Part shown: positions 45,461-56,218 of the stretch, piece after piece
Numbering within the stretch: the stretch's first letter is position 1
Layout: every line of letters begins with the position of its first letter
DNA from: Pseudomonas psychrophila HA-4
GTDB taxonomy: Bacteria > Pseudomonadota > Gammaproteobacteria > Pseudomonadales > Pseudomonadaceae
Assembly: GCF_000282975.1 (NCBI RefSeq)
Contig: NZ_ALJC01000091.1
Span: 1 to 64,000 of the forward strand
Length of the DNA stretch: 64,000 bases
Reading direction: 5' to 3'
The notes under the pieces: model-generated
What the model saw: the letters and a program-made list of their open reading frames with translations, nothing else
What the model was told of the DNA's origin: nothing
Databases searched by the model: none
Program-made: the position numbers and the translations under genes

Positions 45461-46183
45461 TCAGTCAACCAAAGCGGCCTGTTGCAGTGCGAAGATTTCG
45501 GTCATGCCTTTTTGTGCCAGCGCCAGCATGGCGTTCAGTTCTTCCGGCTGGAACGGCGCGCCTTCGGCGGTGCCCTGAACTTCGATGAAACCACCGCTGC
45601 TGGTCATGACAACGTTCAAGTCGGTTTCGGCTGCCGAATCTTCAGGATAGTCCAGGTCAAGCACTGGCACGCCTTGATACATACCCACCGATACAGCGGC
45701 GATCATTTGCTTGATCGGGTCGCCGCCTTTGAGGCCGCCACGCTTTTTGATCACTTTTAGCGCATCAACCAGTGCAACCATTGAGCCGGTGATCGACGCG
45801 GTACGCGTACCGCCGTCAGCCTGGATCACGTCGCAGTCAACGTACAAAGTGATGTCGCCCAGCTTGGACATGTCCAGTGCGGCGCGCAGCGAGCGGCCGA
45901 TCAAACGCTGAATTTCGAGGGTGCGGCCGCCTTGCTTGCCACGGCTGGCTTCACGCTGGTTGCGCTCGCCGGTAGCGCGCGGCAGCATGCCGTATTCGGC
46001 TGTCAGCCAGCCTTGGCCTTGACCTTTAAGGAAACGTGGAACGCCGTTCTCGACGCTGACGGTGCAGATGACTTTAGTGTCACCAAACTCGACCAGTACA
46101 GAACCCTCTGCGTGTTTGGTGTAGTTGCGGGTGATGCGGATCGGGCGCAGCTGATCGGCAACGCGACCACTTGGACGTTTCAT
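45461..46183 (-). CDS. rph: Ribonuclease PH
   Basis: A 240-residue phosphorolytic exoribonuclease that trims tRNA 3' ends. It has the RNase PH core ([56 protein letters not shown]). It begins [14 protein letters not shown]. No frameshift is seen, unlike in some E. coli K-12 strains. It is divergent from yicC. Confidence 0.96.
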   Translation of the reverse strand: MKRPSGRVADQLRPIRITRNYTKHAEGSVLVEFGDTKVICTVSVENGVPRFLKGQGQGWLTAEYGMLPRATGERNQREASRGKQGGRTLEIQRLIGRSLRAALDMSKLGDITLYVDCDVIQADGGTRTASITGSMVALVDALKVIKKRGGLKGGDPIKQMIAAVSVGMYQGVPVLDLDYPEDSAAETDLNVVMTSSGGFIEVQGTAEGAPFQPEELNAMLALAQKGMTEIFALQQAALVD

Positions 46184-46385
46184 GTGGGATACCTGTACGG
46201 GACGGAAAACTGCCGAGCATTATAAAGGCCACAGCCGATCAGGGCACATTTAAAACGCAATCCCCGGTCCCCTACTCTTAAGTACCTTTGCGACAGACGC
46301 CATTTGGGCGCGCCGGTCGCACTGCGTTACAATCCGCCGCCTTAATAGCCGATCGGCTTAATTCATCAGATCGCGAGGTACCTCC

Positions 46386-47883
<1,498 letters not shown>

Positions 47884-47887
47884 AACA

Positions 47888-47947
47888 GCACTTCCCAAAC
47901 CCCCTGCAAGCGCTTTACATTGGCGCTTACAAGGCTTTGGGTAGTGC
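47888..47947. other. Large interrupted hairpin between gmk and rpoZ
   Basis: GCACTTCCCAAA (47888) pairs with TTTGGGTAGTGC (ending 47947), and inside it GCAAGCGC pairs with GCGCTTAC. It is a long stem with mismatches and no T run. It may attenuate or stop read-through from gmk into rpoZ, or be a repeat remnant. Confidence 0.5.
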
Positions 47948-48051
47948 ACACGAAAAATCAGCGCTTCCCTAATGGCTGGTGATTTTTTAAACTGTTGAGT
48001 CCGCTCGCCCATCCGGGCAGCGCGCATATTGCATTTGCTACGAGGAAGACC

Positions 48052-48315
48052 ATGGCCCGCGTAACCGTTGAAGACTGTCTAGAACACGTGGATAACCGCT
48101 TTGAGCTGGTCATGCTGTCTACCAAGCGTGCCCGTCAACTGGCCACCGGCGGTAAAGAGCCTCTGGTTCAGTGGGAAAACGACAAGCCTACCGTTGTTGC
48201 CCTACGTGAAATCGCGGAAGGCCTGATGAGCTACGAGTTTATCGCCAACGCTGAAATCGTCGAAGACGAACCGCTGTTCGCAGCGTTCGAGGACGAGTCC
48301 AACGAGGCGAACTAA
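48052..48315 (+). CDS. rpoZ: RNA polymerase omega subunit
   Basis: An 87-residue omega subunit ([20 protein letters not shown]) that stabilises beta' and forms a ppGpp binding site. The ATG at 48052 follows GAGGAAG. It lies before spoT, as in other gammaproteobacteria, linking it to ppGpp control. Confidence 0.96.
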   Translation: MARVTVEDCLEHVDNRFELVMLSTKRARQLATGGKEPLVQWENDKPTVVALREIAEGLMSYEFIANAEIVEDEPLFAAFEDESNEAN

Positions 48316-48375
48316 GCCTATGCCCGGTCGACGTAGTACGGCGAAGGGTTCACAGTTTTGGCAGGAGGCTCCCTC

Positions 48376-50481
48376 ATGCCGAGCATAGACGCCCTCGCCA
48401 ATCGCTTGTCGGCCTACCTCAGTGCGGACCAGGTCAATCTGGTCCGACGAGCGTATTTCTACGCAGAACAAGCCCACGACGGCCAACGCCGACGCAGCGG
48501 CGAGCCTTATGTCACGCATCCGCTGGCAGTGGCAAACATCCTTGCCGACATGCATATGGACCATCAGAGCCTGATGGCGGCCATGCTGCATGACGTGATC
48601 GAAGACACCGGTATAGCCAAAGAAGCGCTTGTGGCGCAGTTCGGTGAAACCGTGGCCGAACTGGTCGATGGCGTCAGCAAGCTGACCCAGATGAACTTCG
48701 AAACCAAAGCCGAAGCCCAAGCTGAAAACTTCCAGAAAATGGCCATGGCCATGGCGCGAGACATTCGTGTGATTCTGGTGAAGCTGGCTGACCGCTTACA
48801 CAACATGCGCACCCTCGAAGTGCTGTCCGGCGAAAAGCGCCGGCGGATTGCCAAAGAAACCCTGGAAATCTACGCGCCCATTGCCAATCGGCTGGGCATG
48901 CACAGCATTCGTATCGAATTCGAAGACCTCGGCTTCAAGGCGATGTACCCGATGCGCTCCGCGCGCATTTACCAGGCGGTGAAACGCGCCCGGGGCAATC
49001 GCAAAGAAATCGTCAACAAAATTGAAGAATCGCTCAGCCACTGCCTGGCCATTGATGGCATTCAGGGTGAAGTGAGTGGTCGGCAAAAGCACATCTACGG
49101 CATCTACAAAAAGATGCGCGGCAAGCGTCGGGCCTTCAACGAGATCATGGACGTGTATGCGTTCAGGATCATCGTCGACAAGGTCGATACCTGCTACCGC
49201 GTATTGGGCGCTGTACATAATTTGTACAAACCCCTGCCGGGGCGCTTCAAAGACTACATCGCCATCCCCAAAGCCAACGGCTACCAGTCACTGCATACCA
49301 CGCTGTTTGGCATGCACGGCGTACCGATCGAAATTCAGATCCGTACCCGTGAAATGGAAGAAATGGCCAACAACGGCATCGCTGCGCACTGGTTGTACAA
49401 GTCCAGTGGCGACGAGCAGCACACGGGCACTCACGCTCGGGCGCGGCAATGGGTCAAAGGCGTGCTGGAAATGCAGCAGCGCGCAGGTAACTCCCTTGAG
49501 TTTATCGAAAGCGTAAAAATCGACCTGTTCCCGGACGAAGTCTACGTCTTCACGCCTAAAGGCCGCATCATGGAGCTGCCTAAAGGCTCCACAGCGGTCG
49601 ATTTTGCTTACGCGGTACACACCGACGTCGGCAACAGTTGCATTGCGTGCCGCATCAATCGCCGTCTCGCTCCGCTGTCCGAGCCCCTGCAAAGTGGCTC
49701 CACGGTCGAGATCGTCAGTGCCCCCGGCGCGCGCCCGAACCCGGCCTGGCTCAACTTCGTGGTCACCGGCAAGGCCCGTACACACATTCGACATGCCCTA
49801 AAGCTGCAACGCCGCTCCGAGTCGATCAACCTCGGCGAGCGCTTGCTGAACAAGGTGCTCAACGGCTTCAACAGCGCGCTGGACAAGATCCCAGCCGAGC
49901 GAGTTCAGGCCATGCTCCAGGAATACCGCCTGGAGCAGATCGAAGACCTGCTCGAAGACATTGGCTTGGGCAACCGCATGGCCTACGTCGTCGCCAGACG
50001 CTTACTGGGTGAGGGCGAGCAACTGCCGAGCCCTGAAGGCCCACTGGCGATTCGCGGAACAGAAGGTTTGGTGCTCAGTTACGCCAAATGCTGTACGCCG
50101 ATCCCGGGCGACCCGATTGTCGGCCACTTGTCTGCGGGCAAAGGAATGGTTGTGCACTTAGACAACTGCCGCAACATCAGTGAAATCCGCCATAACCCCG
50201 AAAAATGCGTCCAGTTGTCATGGGCCAAGGACGTTACAGGCGAATTCAACGTTGAATTGCGCGTCGAGCTGGAACACCAGCGCGGCCTGATCGCACTGCT
50301 GGCCAGCAGCGTCAACGCCGCCGACGGCAACATCGAAAAAATCAGCATGGACGAACGCGATGGTCGAATCAGCGTGGTCCAACTGGTGGTCAGCGTGCAC
50401 GACCGTGTGCACCTGGCTCGTGTGATCAAAAAACTGCGCGCTCTTACCGGGGTCATCCGCATCACTCGAATGCGCGCGTAG
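48376..50481 (+). CDS. spoT: Bifunctional (p)ppGpp synthetase/hydrolase SpoT
   Basis: A 701-residue RSH-family enzyme. Order of domains: HD hydrolase (HDVIEDT near residue 75), RelA/SpoT synthetase (about 230-360, with GRFKDYIAIPKANGYQS), TGS (about 385-445) and ACT (about 625-700). It makes and degrades (p)ppGpp. The ATG at 48376 has a strong AGGAGG site; an upstream in-frame start does not. It is the middle gene of rpoZ-spoT-ridA. Confidence 0.96.
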   Translation: MPSIDALANRLSAYLSADQVNLVRRAYFYAEQAHDGQRRRSGEPYVTHPLAVANILADMHMDHQSLMAAMLHDVIEDTGIAKEALVAQFGETVAELVDGVSKLTQMNFETKAEAQAENFQKMAMAMARDIRVILVKLADRLHNMRTLEVLSGEKRRRIAKETLEIYAPIANRLGMHSIRIEFEDLGFKAMYPMRSARIYQAVKRARGNRKEIVNKIEESLSHCLAIDGIQGEVSGRQKHIYGIYKKMRGKRRAFNEIMDVYAFRIIVDKVDTCYRVLGAVHNLYKPLPGRFKDYIAIPKANGYQSLHTTLFGMHGVPIEIQIRTREMEEMANNGIAAHWLYKSSGDEQHTGTHARARQWVKGVLEMQQRAGNSLEFIESVKIDLFPDEVYVFTPKGRIMELPKGSTAVDFAYAVHTDVGNSCIACRINRRLAPLSEPLQSGSTVEIVSAPGARPNPAWLNFVVTGKARTHIRHALKLQRRSESINLGERLLNKVLNGFNSALDKIPAERVQAMLQEYRLEQIEDLLEDIGLGNRMAYVVARRLLGEGEQLPSPEGPLAIRGTEGLVLSYAKCCTPIPGDPIVGHLSAGKGMVVHLDNCRNISEIRHNPEKCVQLSWAKDVTGEFNVELRVELEHQRGLIALLASSVNAADGNIEKISMDERDGRISVVQLVVSVHDRVHLARVIKKLRALTGVIRITRMRA

Positions 50482-50505
50482 CCACCTAATTACAAGGAGT
50501 CACCC

Positions 50506-50886
50506 ATGTCCAAGACTGTTATCACCAGCGATAAAGCACCTGCTGCAATCGGCACTTACTCTCAGGCGATCAAAGCTGGCAATACCGTCTACATGTCCGG
50601 TCAAATCCCGCTGGACCCAAAAACCATGGAACTGGTTGAAGGTTTTGAAGCCCAGACCGTTCAGGTATTCGAAAACCTGAAATCGGTGGCTGAAGCCGCA
50701 GGTGGCTCGTTCAAAGACATCGTCAAACTGAACATTTTCCTGACCGACCTCAGCCACTTTGCCAAGGTCAACGAGATCATGGGCAAGTACTTCGAACAAC
50801 CGTACCCAGCCCGCGCAGCCATCGGCGTTGCGGCCCTGCCAAAGGGTTCGCAGGTAGAGATGGATGCCATTCTCGTACTCGAGTAA
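50506..50886 (+). CDS. ridA: Reactive intermediate/imine deaminase RidA
   Basis: A 126-residue YjgF/YER057c/UK114-family enzyme that hydrolyses enamine/imine intermediates. Conserved motifs include [23 protein letters not shown] and the C-terminal PAR and EMDAI region. A clear AAGGAG site precedes the ATG. It lies 24 nt after spoT, as in E. coli. Confidence 0.96.
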   Translation: MSKTVITSDKAPAAIGTYSQAIKAGNTVYMSGQIPLDPKTMELVEGFEAQTVQVFENLKSVAEAAGGSFKDIVKLNIFLTDLSHFAKVNEIMGKYFEQPYPARAAIGVAALPKGSQVEMDAILVLE

Positions 50887-50945
50887 TGCTCTCCCGGCGC
50901 AGCGGCTTACTGCTGCGCCACCCCCCGCTTTAAAAGGATTCCACT

Positions 50946-51689
50946 ATGCGCAAAGCGCTAGCTTTGTCACTGCTCGCCGTTTTTTTGGGTGGCTGTGCCA
51001 GCGAACCCGCTCCCCGCGATATCAGTGGCGTTTGGATTAACCAGGCTGCAATCGATGAAGCTGCCAACGGCGGCAACCTACGCGAGGCCTTGCTGGCCAA
51101 CGGGCCGAACCTTGAATGGAAAATCGACACCAAAAACGCCAAAGCCAGCTACACCAATGGCTTTGAATGGGTCGAAGGCAAGCTCCTACCTGAGAACAAT
51201 CGGGTATGGCAGGTCGACGTTTATGGCAGCTCGGCCACTCATCTGAGCCTGAATGGCGACCAGTTGATACAAGCCGCCGCCGACTCTGACCCACAGCAAA
51301 CCTTTACTCGCTCGCCTGTACACTTGGCCAGCGATGCGCCTTTGGGCACAAATTTCGAACACGCGCTCAAATCGGCCTATCTGGGCGGTCAGTGGCGCGT
51401 AGTCAGCGGTACCGGGCAAGGCAACACAGTCACCTTTTTGCCCGATGGCAAAATCACCGGCCTGCCGAATCACAACGCCTACGCTTTATGCATGGCGGGT
51501 GATTGCGCATCGATGAGCGGTGAATACGACAGCCTGTGGTTGCAACAGGACGAAGTCGGCGCTGCACACCTCTTTGTTCGTAATGGCTCACAGCTTGAAA
51601 TTTTCCAAGCGCTGGACTCTGCCAAACCTGACGAAATGCCCCAGTTTTATCCGGGCAAGCTGGAATGGCTGTTAGAAAAGCAGCTCTAA
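50946..51689 (+). CDS. Predicted lipoprotein of unknown function
   Basis: A 247-residue protein with a lipoprotein signal (FLGGC, Cys17). The mature part is soluble and beta-rich in appearance (WKIDTKNAKASYTNGFEW, GTGQGNTVTFLPDGKI). I do not recognise a family. A homologue is found beside ridA in other Pseudomonas, so it is conserved in place. No function can be given. Confidence 0.75.
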   Translation: MRKALALSLLAVFLGGCASEPAPRDISGVWINQAAIDEAANGGNLREALLANGPNLEWKIDTKNAKASYTNGFEWVEGKLLPENNRVWQVDVYGSSATHLSLNGDQLIQAAADSDPQQTFTRSPVHLASDAPLGTNFEHALKSAYLGGQWRVVSGTGQGNTVTFLPDGKITGLPNHNAYALCMAGDCASMSGEYDSLWLQQDEVGAAHLFVRNGSQLEIFQALDSAKPDEMPQFYPGKLEWLLEKQL

Positions 51690-51700
51690 CAACTGAATTT

Positions 51701-51770
51701 GCCCTGTCTCGCGATCTTTTGATCTTTTGATCTTTTAAAAGATCGCGAGACAAGCTCGCTCCCGCAGGGC
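51701..51770. repeat. Palindromic element with three tandem 'gatctttt' units
   Basis: GCGATCTTTTGATCTTTTGATCTTTTAAAAGATCGCGAG lies inside outer arms (GTCTCGCGATC / GATCGCGAGAC). Same family as 22425 and 45013, but with an extra copy of the 8-bp 'gatctttt' unit. Confidence 0.75.
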
Positions 51771-51778
51771 AAGAGGTG

Positions 51779-52630
51779 TTAGCCAGCCAAAATGGCTGCA
51801 TACCCCTCGCGATAACTCGGGTAACGTGGCTCCCAGCCCAACGCTTTTGCCCGCGCGTTGCTGCAACGCTTGCTACCCGCTCGCCTCACACTTGCCTCGG
51901 CGTCCCACTCCGTAACGCCCAGACGCTCACGCAACCAGCCCACGACCTCAGCCAACGGCGCCGGGTCGTTATCGACGCCTATATAACAGTCGTCTAGGGT
52001 TTTGCCGTGCCGGTCAGCCTCAAGCAAGAACGCTAAAAGCCCGCCCGCATCATCTGCGTGAATCCTGTTGCCATACAGCGGCGGGTCGACAGCGACCCGA
52101 TACCCCTTGCGCACTTGCCCCAACATCCATTCCCGGCCCGGCCCGTAGATACCGGTCAACCGCACCACGCTGGCAGGTATGCCGCTGCGCAACGCAACCT
52201 GTTCGGCTTCAAGCATGATCCGCCCGGAATAACGCACGGCCTGCGCAGGCGAGGTTTCATCCACCCATTCGCCATCTTGCTGCACGTAAACGCCGCTGCT
52301 GGACACAAACAACAGGCGTTTAGGCTGCTGCCCATGCTGCTTAAGCCAACTCAGGGTGTGTTTCAAACCCTCGACATACGCCGCCTGATACCCGGCCTCG
52401 TCGTGATCCGTCGCAGCGGTGCAATACACCAGATAGTCAATCGGGCCTGTCGGCCAATGCGTCGGGCACGCCTCGTTGAACAGGTCTCCCGCGACACCAA
52501 TGACGCCTGCGGGCAAGCGCTCGATAGAACGCCGCAATCCATAAACCTGCCAGTCATTGGCGAGCAACTGAGTGGCCAGACGACTCCCGACATCACCACA
52601 ACCGACGATCAAAACTGAGGCTTTGGGCAT
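51779..52630 (-). CDS. NAD-dependent epimerase/dehydratase-like (SDR, YeeZ-type)
   Basis: A 283-residue extended SDR. The dinucleotide motif is IVGCGDVGSRLATQLLAN, with a downstream FVSSSGVY and a possible YSGRIMLEAE active-site region. The substrate is unknown. It is monocistronic on the minus strand and converges with the lipoprotein gene. Divergent exbB begins 187 nt away. Confidence 0.83.
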   Translation of the reverse strand: MPKASVLIVGCGDVGSRLATQLLANDWQVYGLRRSIERLPAGVIGVAGDLFNEACPTHWPTGPIDYLVYCTAATDHDEAGYQAAYVEGLKHTLSWLKQHGQQPKRLLFVSSSGVYVQQDGEWVDETSPAQAVRYSGRIMLEAEQVALRSGIPASVVRLTGIYGPGREWMLGQVRKGYRVAVDPPLYGNRIHADDAGGLLAFLLEADRHGKTLDDCYIGVDNDPAPLAEVVGWLRERLGVTEWDAEASVRRAGSKRCSNARAKALGWEPRYPSYREGYAAILAG

Positions 52631-52817
52631 CTGAAAACTCCTAACGAAGTGTTACAAAATGGAGTGAATGATCACGACCAAGGTCGTGACTTTCGAAAAA
52701 ACAGGTGCAATTGCTTTTGTTAACAAGAATTACTTGCAATAATAACGCATCATTTGCCCTGGGTCTTAAGACGCGCTGTAGGGCAATTCTTCTTTTCCTT
52801 CTTCAGGTCCGGCTAGC
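52631..52817. promoter_or_regulatory. Intergenic region before exbB with possible Fur-type AT-rich site
   Basis: The upstream region of exbB contains AT-rich sequence near 52724-52755 (AACAAGAATTACTTGCAATAATAACGCAT). It has elements resembling Fur-box half sites, but the match to the 19-bp consensus is weak. TonB-ExbBD operons are usually Fur-controlled. Confidence 0.3.
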
Positions 52818-53801
52818 ATGACACGCAATCAACCCACCGCTTCGCCAACCCAGCTTTCGAGCCCATCACGCCTGTGGCGTGGGCTTGCGGCGCTGATGTT
52901 CAGCTTCTTGCTGGCACCTGCTGCGGCATTTGCCGACGAGCCTGCTGCTCCAGCCGTACCATCTGCCACCGAGGCTGCGGCCCCGGCTCCTGCGGCAACA
53001 CCGATTGCGACTGACCCTGCATTGGCGCAAAGCGCTGGTGCTCCAGCCGATGAAGCCTCGCAAGTCGTGGCCGAAGAAGAAGACAACAGCCTGGGCATGG
53101 CCCACGACCTGTCGCCTTGGGGCATGTACAAAAACGCCGACATTATCGTCAAGATCGTCATGATCGGCCTGGCCATTGCCTCGATCATCACCTGGACCAT
53201 CTGGATTGCCAAAGGCTTTGAAGTCTTGGGCGCCAAGCGTCGCCTGCGCGGTGAAATCGCCAATCTGAAAAAAGCCCGCACCCTTAAAGAAGCCAGCGAA
53301 ACCGCGGCCAAAGAAGGCACGCTGGCGCACATGCTGGTGCAGGATGCCCTCGAAGAGATGCGCCTCTCGGCCAATAGCCGCGAGAAAGAAGGCATCAAGG
53401 AACGTGTGAGCTTCCGTCTTGAGCGCCTGGTAGCTGCTTGCGGTCGGAACATGAGCAGCGGCACCGGCGTGCTGGCAACCATCGGTTCCACAGCACCGTT
53501 CGTGGGCCTGTTCGGTACCGTGTGGGGCATCATGAACTCCTTCATCGGCATCGCCAAAACCCAAACCACCAACCTGGCCGTCGTTGCACCGGGTATTGCC
53601 GAGGCCTTGCTGGCCACTGCACTGGGTCTGGTTGCAGCGATTCCTGCGGTAGTGATCTACAACGTTTTCGCCCGCTCCATCACCGGCTACAAAGCGCAGG
53701 TGGCGGACGCTTCAGCAGAAGTGTTGCTGCTAGTTAGCCGTGACCTTGATCACCTGCCGCCCGAGCGCAGCTCGCAACCGCATATGGTGAAAGTGGGGTA
53801 A
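52818..53801 (+). CDS. exbB: TonB-system energiser ExbB
   Basis: A 327-residue MotA/TolQ/ExbB proton channel protein. A long Ala/Pro-rich N-terminal periplasmic extension (about residues 15-100) comes after a signal-like hydrophobic segment, as in other Pseudomonas ExbB. The core has three membrane helices and the conserved GLFGTVWGIMNSF motif. With ExbD it forms the proton-driven motor for TonB. Confidence 0.93.
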   Translation: MTRNQPTASPTQLSSPSRLWRGLAALMFSFLLAPAAAFADEPAAPAVPSATEAAAPAPAATPIATDPALAQSAGAPADEASQVVAEEEDNSLGMAHDLSPWGMYKNADIIVKIVMIGLAIASIITWTIWIAKGFEVLGAKRRLRGEIANLKKARTLKEASETAAKEGTLAHMLVQDALEEMRLSANSREKEGIKERVSFRLERLVAACGRNMSSGTGVLATIGSTAPFVGLFGTVWGIMNSFIGIAKTQTTNLAVVAPGIAEALLATALGLVAAIPAVVIYNVFARSITGYKAQVADASAEVLLLVSRDLDHLPPERSSQPHMVKVG

Positions 53802-53807
53802 TCGGCC

Positions 53808-54233
53808 ATGGGCCTGCATTTAAAAGAAGGCGATGACGACCTCGCCGAGAACCATGAAATCAACGTCACCCCTTTTATTGACGTGATGTTGGTGCTGCTA
53901 ATCATCTTCATGGTGGCCGCACCGCTGGCCACTGTGGACATTAAGGTTGACCTGCCGGCTTCGACCGCGAAACCGGCGCCACGCCCTGAGAAACCTGTGT
54001 TCCTCAGCGTCAAAGCTGACCAGCGCCTGTACTTGGGCGAAGAACCTGTTTCAGTTGAAGCGTTAGGCCCGACCCTGGATGCCAGGACTCACAACAACAA
54101 AGACACGACGATCTTCTTCCAGGCTGACAAAGGCGTGGACTACGGTGACTTGATGAGCGTTATGGATGCATTGCGCGCAGCCGGTTACTTGAAGGTGGGT
54201 CTGGTCGGACTAGAGACGGCAGCCAAGAAATGA
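53808..54233 (+). CDS. exbD: TonB-system protein ExbD
   Basis: A 141-residue ExbD/TolR-family protein with one N-terminal membrane helix preceded by NVTPFIDVMLVLLIIF; the Asp is the conserved proton-path residue. The rest is periplasmic. It lies 6 nt after exbB and its stop overlaps the tonB start by 4 bp. Confidence 0.95.
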   Translation: MGLHLKEGDDDLAENHEINVTPFIDVMLVLLIIFMVAAPLATVDIKVDLPASTAKPAPRPEKPVFLSVKADQRLYLGEEPVSVEALGPTLDARTHNNKDTTIFFQADKGVDYGDLMSVMDALRAAGYLKVGLVGLETAAKK

Positions 54234-54976
54234 CCATAGCGCGCCAAAAGATGACGCGTTACGCAATCAGCTTGGCCGTGGTGTTGGGTGTCCATGCAGT
54301 GGCAGTGATTCTTGCCCTGCAATGGTCCAACCCACGGGCTATCGAACTTCCACCGCAAGCCATGATGGTTGATCTGGCACCGATGCCAGCGCCACCACCG
54401 CCTGCACCGCCGAAAGTGGTGACACCACCACAACCGCCGGCACCCGTGGAAGAGTTGCCGATACCCAAGCTGGCTGAAGCGCCCAAACCCAAGATTGCTG
54501 TTCCGAAACCGGTCAAACCCAAGCAAAAGCCTCAACCGCCTAAGCCTGTGGAAAAACCTGATCCGATTAAAGAAAAGCCGTCAGAAGAGAAACCAAGCGA
54601 CGCAACGCCGACCAAGGCACCGAGCGAGAAATCGGCGGCACCCGCGCCAGGCCCGTCGCCACAACAACTGGCAGCCAAAGCCAGTTGGGAAGGAACATTG
54701 CTGGCCCACTTGGGCAAGTACAAAAAGTACCCGCCTGCAGCTCAATCGCGGGGTAAAGAAGGCCTAAACCGTCTGCGCTTCGTGGTAGATGCTGAAGGCA
54801 AGGTGCTGTCCTACGAGTTGGTAGGTCGCTCCGGCAATGCTGATCTGGACCGGGCCACCCTGGAAATGATCCGCCGGGCACAGCCATTGCCCAAGCCGCC
54901 GCCAGAAATGCTAACCAATGGCAGCATCGAAATCGTGGCTCCTTTCGTTTATTCCATCGATAAACGTCGGCGTTAA
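54230..54976 (+). CDS. tonB: Energy transducer TonB
   Basis: A 248-residue TonB. It has an N-terminal membrane anchor (about residues 10-30), a Pro- and Lys-rich periplasmic rod (about residues 50-145), and a C-terminal domain with YPPAAQSRG and the GRSGNADLDRATLEMIRRAQPLPKPP pattern. It couples the ExbBD motor to outer-membrane siderophore and vitamin receptors. ATGA overlap with exbD suggests translational coupling. Confidence 0.95.
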   Translation: MTIARQKMTRYAISLAVVLGVHAVAVILALQWSNPRAIELPPQAMMVDLAPMPAPPPPAPPKVVTPPQPPAPVEELPIPKLAEAPKPKIAVPKPVKPKQKPQPPKPVEKPDPIKEKPSEEKPSDATPTKAPSEKSAAPAPGPSPQQLAAKASWEGTLLAHLGKYKKYPPAAQSRGKEGLNRLRFVVDAEGKVLSYELVGRSGNADLDRATLEMIRRAQPLPKPPPEMLTNGSIEIVAPFVYSIDKRRR

Positions 54977-54982
54977 CACTAG

Positions 54983-55008
54983 AAAGGGCACCTCAGGGTG
55001 CCCTTTTT
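54983..55008 (+). terminator. Terminator after tonB
   Basis: AAAGGGCACC / GGGTGCCCTTTTT stem (10 bp, 3-4 nt loop) followed by T residues, 6 nt after the tonB stop. Confidence 0.9.
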
Positions 55009-55028
55009 GCATGTTGGATACCCCTATT

Positions 55029-55161
55029 ACGTAGCAGTTGCCGAGCACCGCGAGGCTACGCCCGGCGGCGAAGCCGTCGTATAGCCAGGCATCGCAGCTC
55101 CCTGCATTTACGATCGCAGCGCAATCGGACGTAGCCTCGCAAGGCGAGTCAACTGCTACGG
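55029..55161. repeat. Composite palindromic intergenic repeat, copy 2
   Basis: It begins ACGTAGCAGTTGCCGAGC and ends GAGTCAACTGCTACG, with an internal GAGGCTACGCCCGGCGGCG and GGACGTAGCCTCGC. It has the same design as the element at 6755-6897: outer 'gtagcagttg/caactgctac' arms, inner 'ggctacg/cgtagcc' arms, and GC-rich middle palindromes. It fills the 312-nt gap before oxyR, which has no gene. Confidence 0.75.
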
Positions 55162-55288
55162 GAGGCATAGCAGTTAATCGAACATGAATACCTGCCGCAG
55201 TCACTGTGGTTCCGTAGGTAATGAGTGATAACGTGCGTCTATCGATTGCAGCCGTTATGCTTGGCCCGCAAACATAGGGACGCCCGCT

Positions 55289-56209
55289 ATGACTCTTACA
55301 GAATTACGCTACATCGTTACGCTCGCCCAAGAACAACACTTCGGCCACGCAGCCGAGCGTTGCCACGTCAGCCAACCGACCTTGTCGGTGGGCGTGAAAA
55401 AACTGGAAGACGAACTCGGTGTGCTGATATTCGAACGCAGCAAAAGCGCCGTGCGCCTTACCCCTGTTGGTGAAGGCATCGTTGCCCAGGCCCAAAAGGT
55501 TCTTGAACAGGCCCAGGGAATTCGCGAACTGGCCCAGGCGGGTAAGAATCAACTGACAGCGCCGCTCAAAGTAGGCGCAATTTACACCGTCGGCCCGTAC
55601 CTTTTCCCACACCTGATTCCACAACTGCACCGGGTCGCCCCGCAAATGCCGTTGTACATCGAAGAAAACTTCACTCACGTGCTGCGCGACAAACTACGCA
55701 ACGGTGAGCTGGACGCGATCATCATCGCGCTGCCATTCCAGGAAGCCGACGTTCTGACACTGCCGCTCTACGACGAGCCGTTCTACGTGCTGATGCCGAG
55801 CGAACACCCGTGGAGCAAAAAAGAAACCATCGACGCCAGCCTGCTCAATGACAAAAGCTTGCTGCTGCTGGGCGAAGGTCACTGCTTTCGCGATCAAGTG
55901 CTTGAAGCCTGCCCAACGCTGGGTAAAGGCAATGACGGCGCCAAACACACCACGGTGGAATCCAGCTCGCTGGAAACCATTCGCCACATGGTTGCGTCGG
56001 GGTTGGGCATTTCGATCCTGCCGTTCTCGGCGGTCGACAGCCATCACTACGCACCCGGCATTCTAGCGGTGCGTCCACTAACGCCGCCGGTGCCGTTCCG
56101 CACCGTGGCCATTGCCTGGCGTGCCAGCTTCCCGCGGCCCAAAGCGATTGAAATCCTCGCGGACTCAATCCGCCTGTGCTCCGTGGCCAAACCACCTGTT
56201 GCGTCCTAA
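55289..56209 (+). CDS. oxyR: Hydrogen peroxide-sensing regulator OxyR
   Basis: A 306-residue LysR-family regulator. The N-terminal HTH is present (HFGHAAERCHVSQPTLSVGVKKLE). The redox Cys pair is in GHCFRDQVLEACPTL, spaced as Cys199 and Cys208. It activates peroxide defence genes such as katA/katB and ahpC. It lies 9 nt before recG, as in other Pseudomonas, so the two are co-transcribed. Confidence 0.96.
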   Translation: MTLTELRYIVTLAQEQHFGHAAERCHVSQPTLSVGVKKLEDELGVLIFERSKSAVRLTPVGEGIVAQAQKVLEQAQGIRELAQAGKNQLTAPLKVGAIYTVGPYLFPHLIPQLHRVAPQMPLYIEENFTHVLRDKLRNGELDAIIIALPFQEADVLTLPLYDEPFYVLMPSEHPWSKKETIDASLLNDKSLLLLGEGHCFRDQVLEACPTLGKGNDGAKHTTVESSSLETIRHMVASGLGISILPFSAVDSHHYAPGILAVRPLTPPVPFRTVAIAWRASFPRPKAIEILADSIRLCSVAKPPVAS

Positions 56210-56218
56210 GAAGCTGAA

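Noticed and set aside
50896..50920. Stem GGCGCAGC/GCTGCGCC after ridA
   Set aside because: Short, with no T run after it; too weak to call a terminator.
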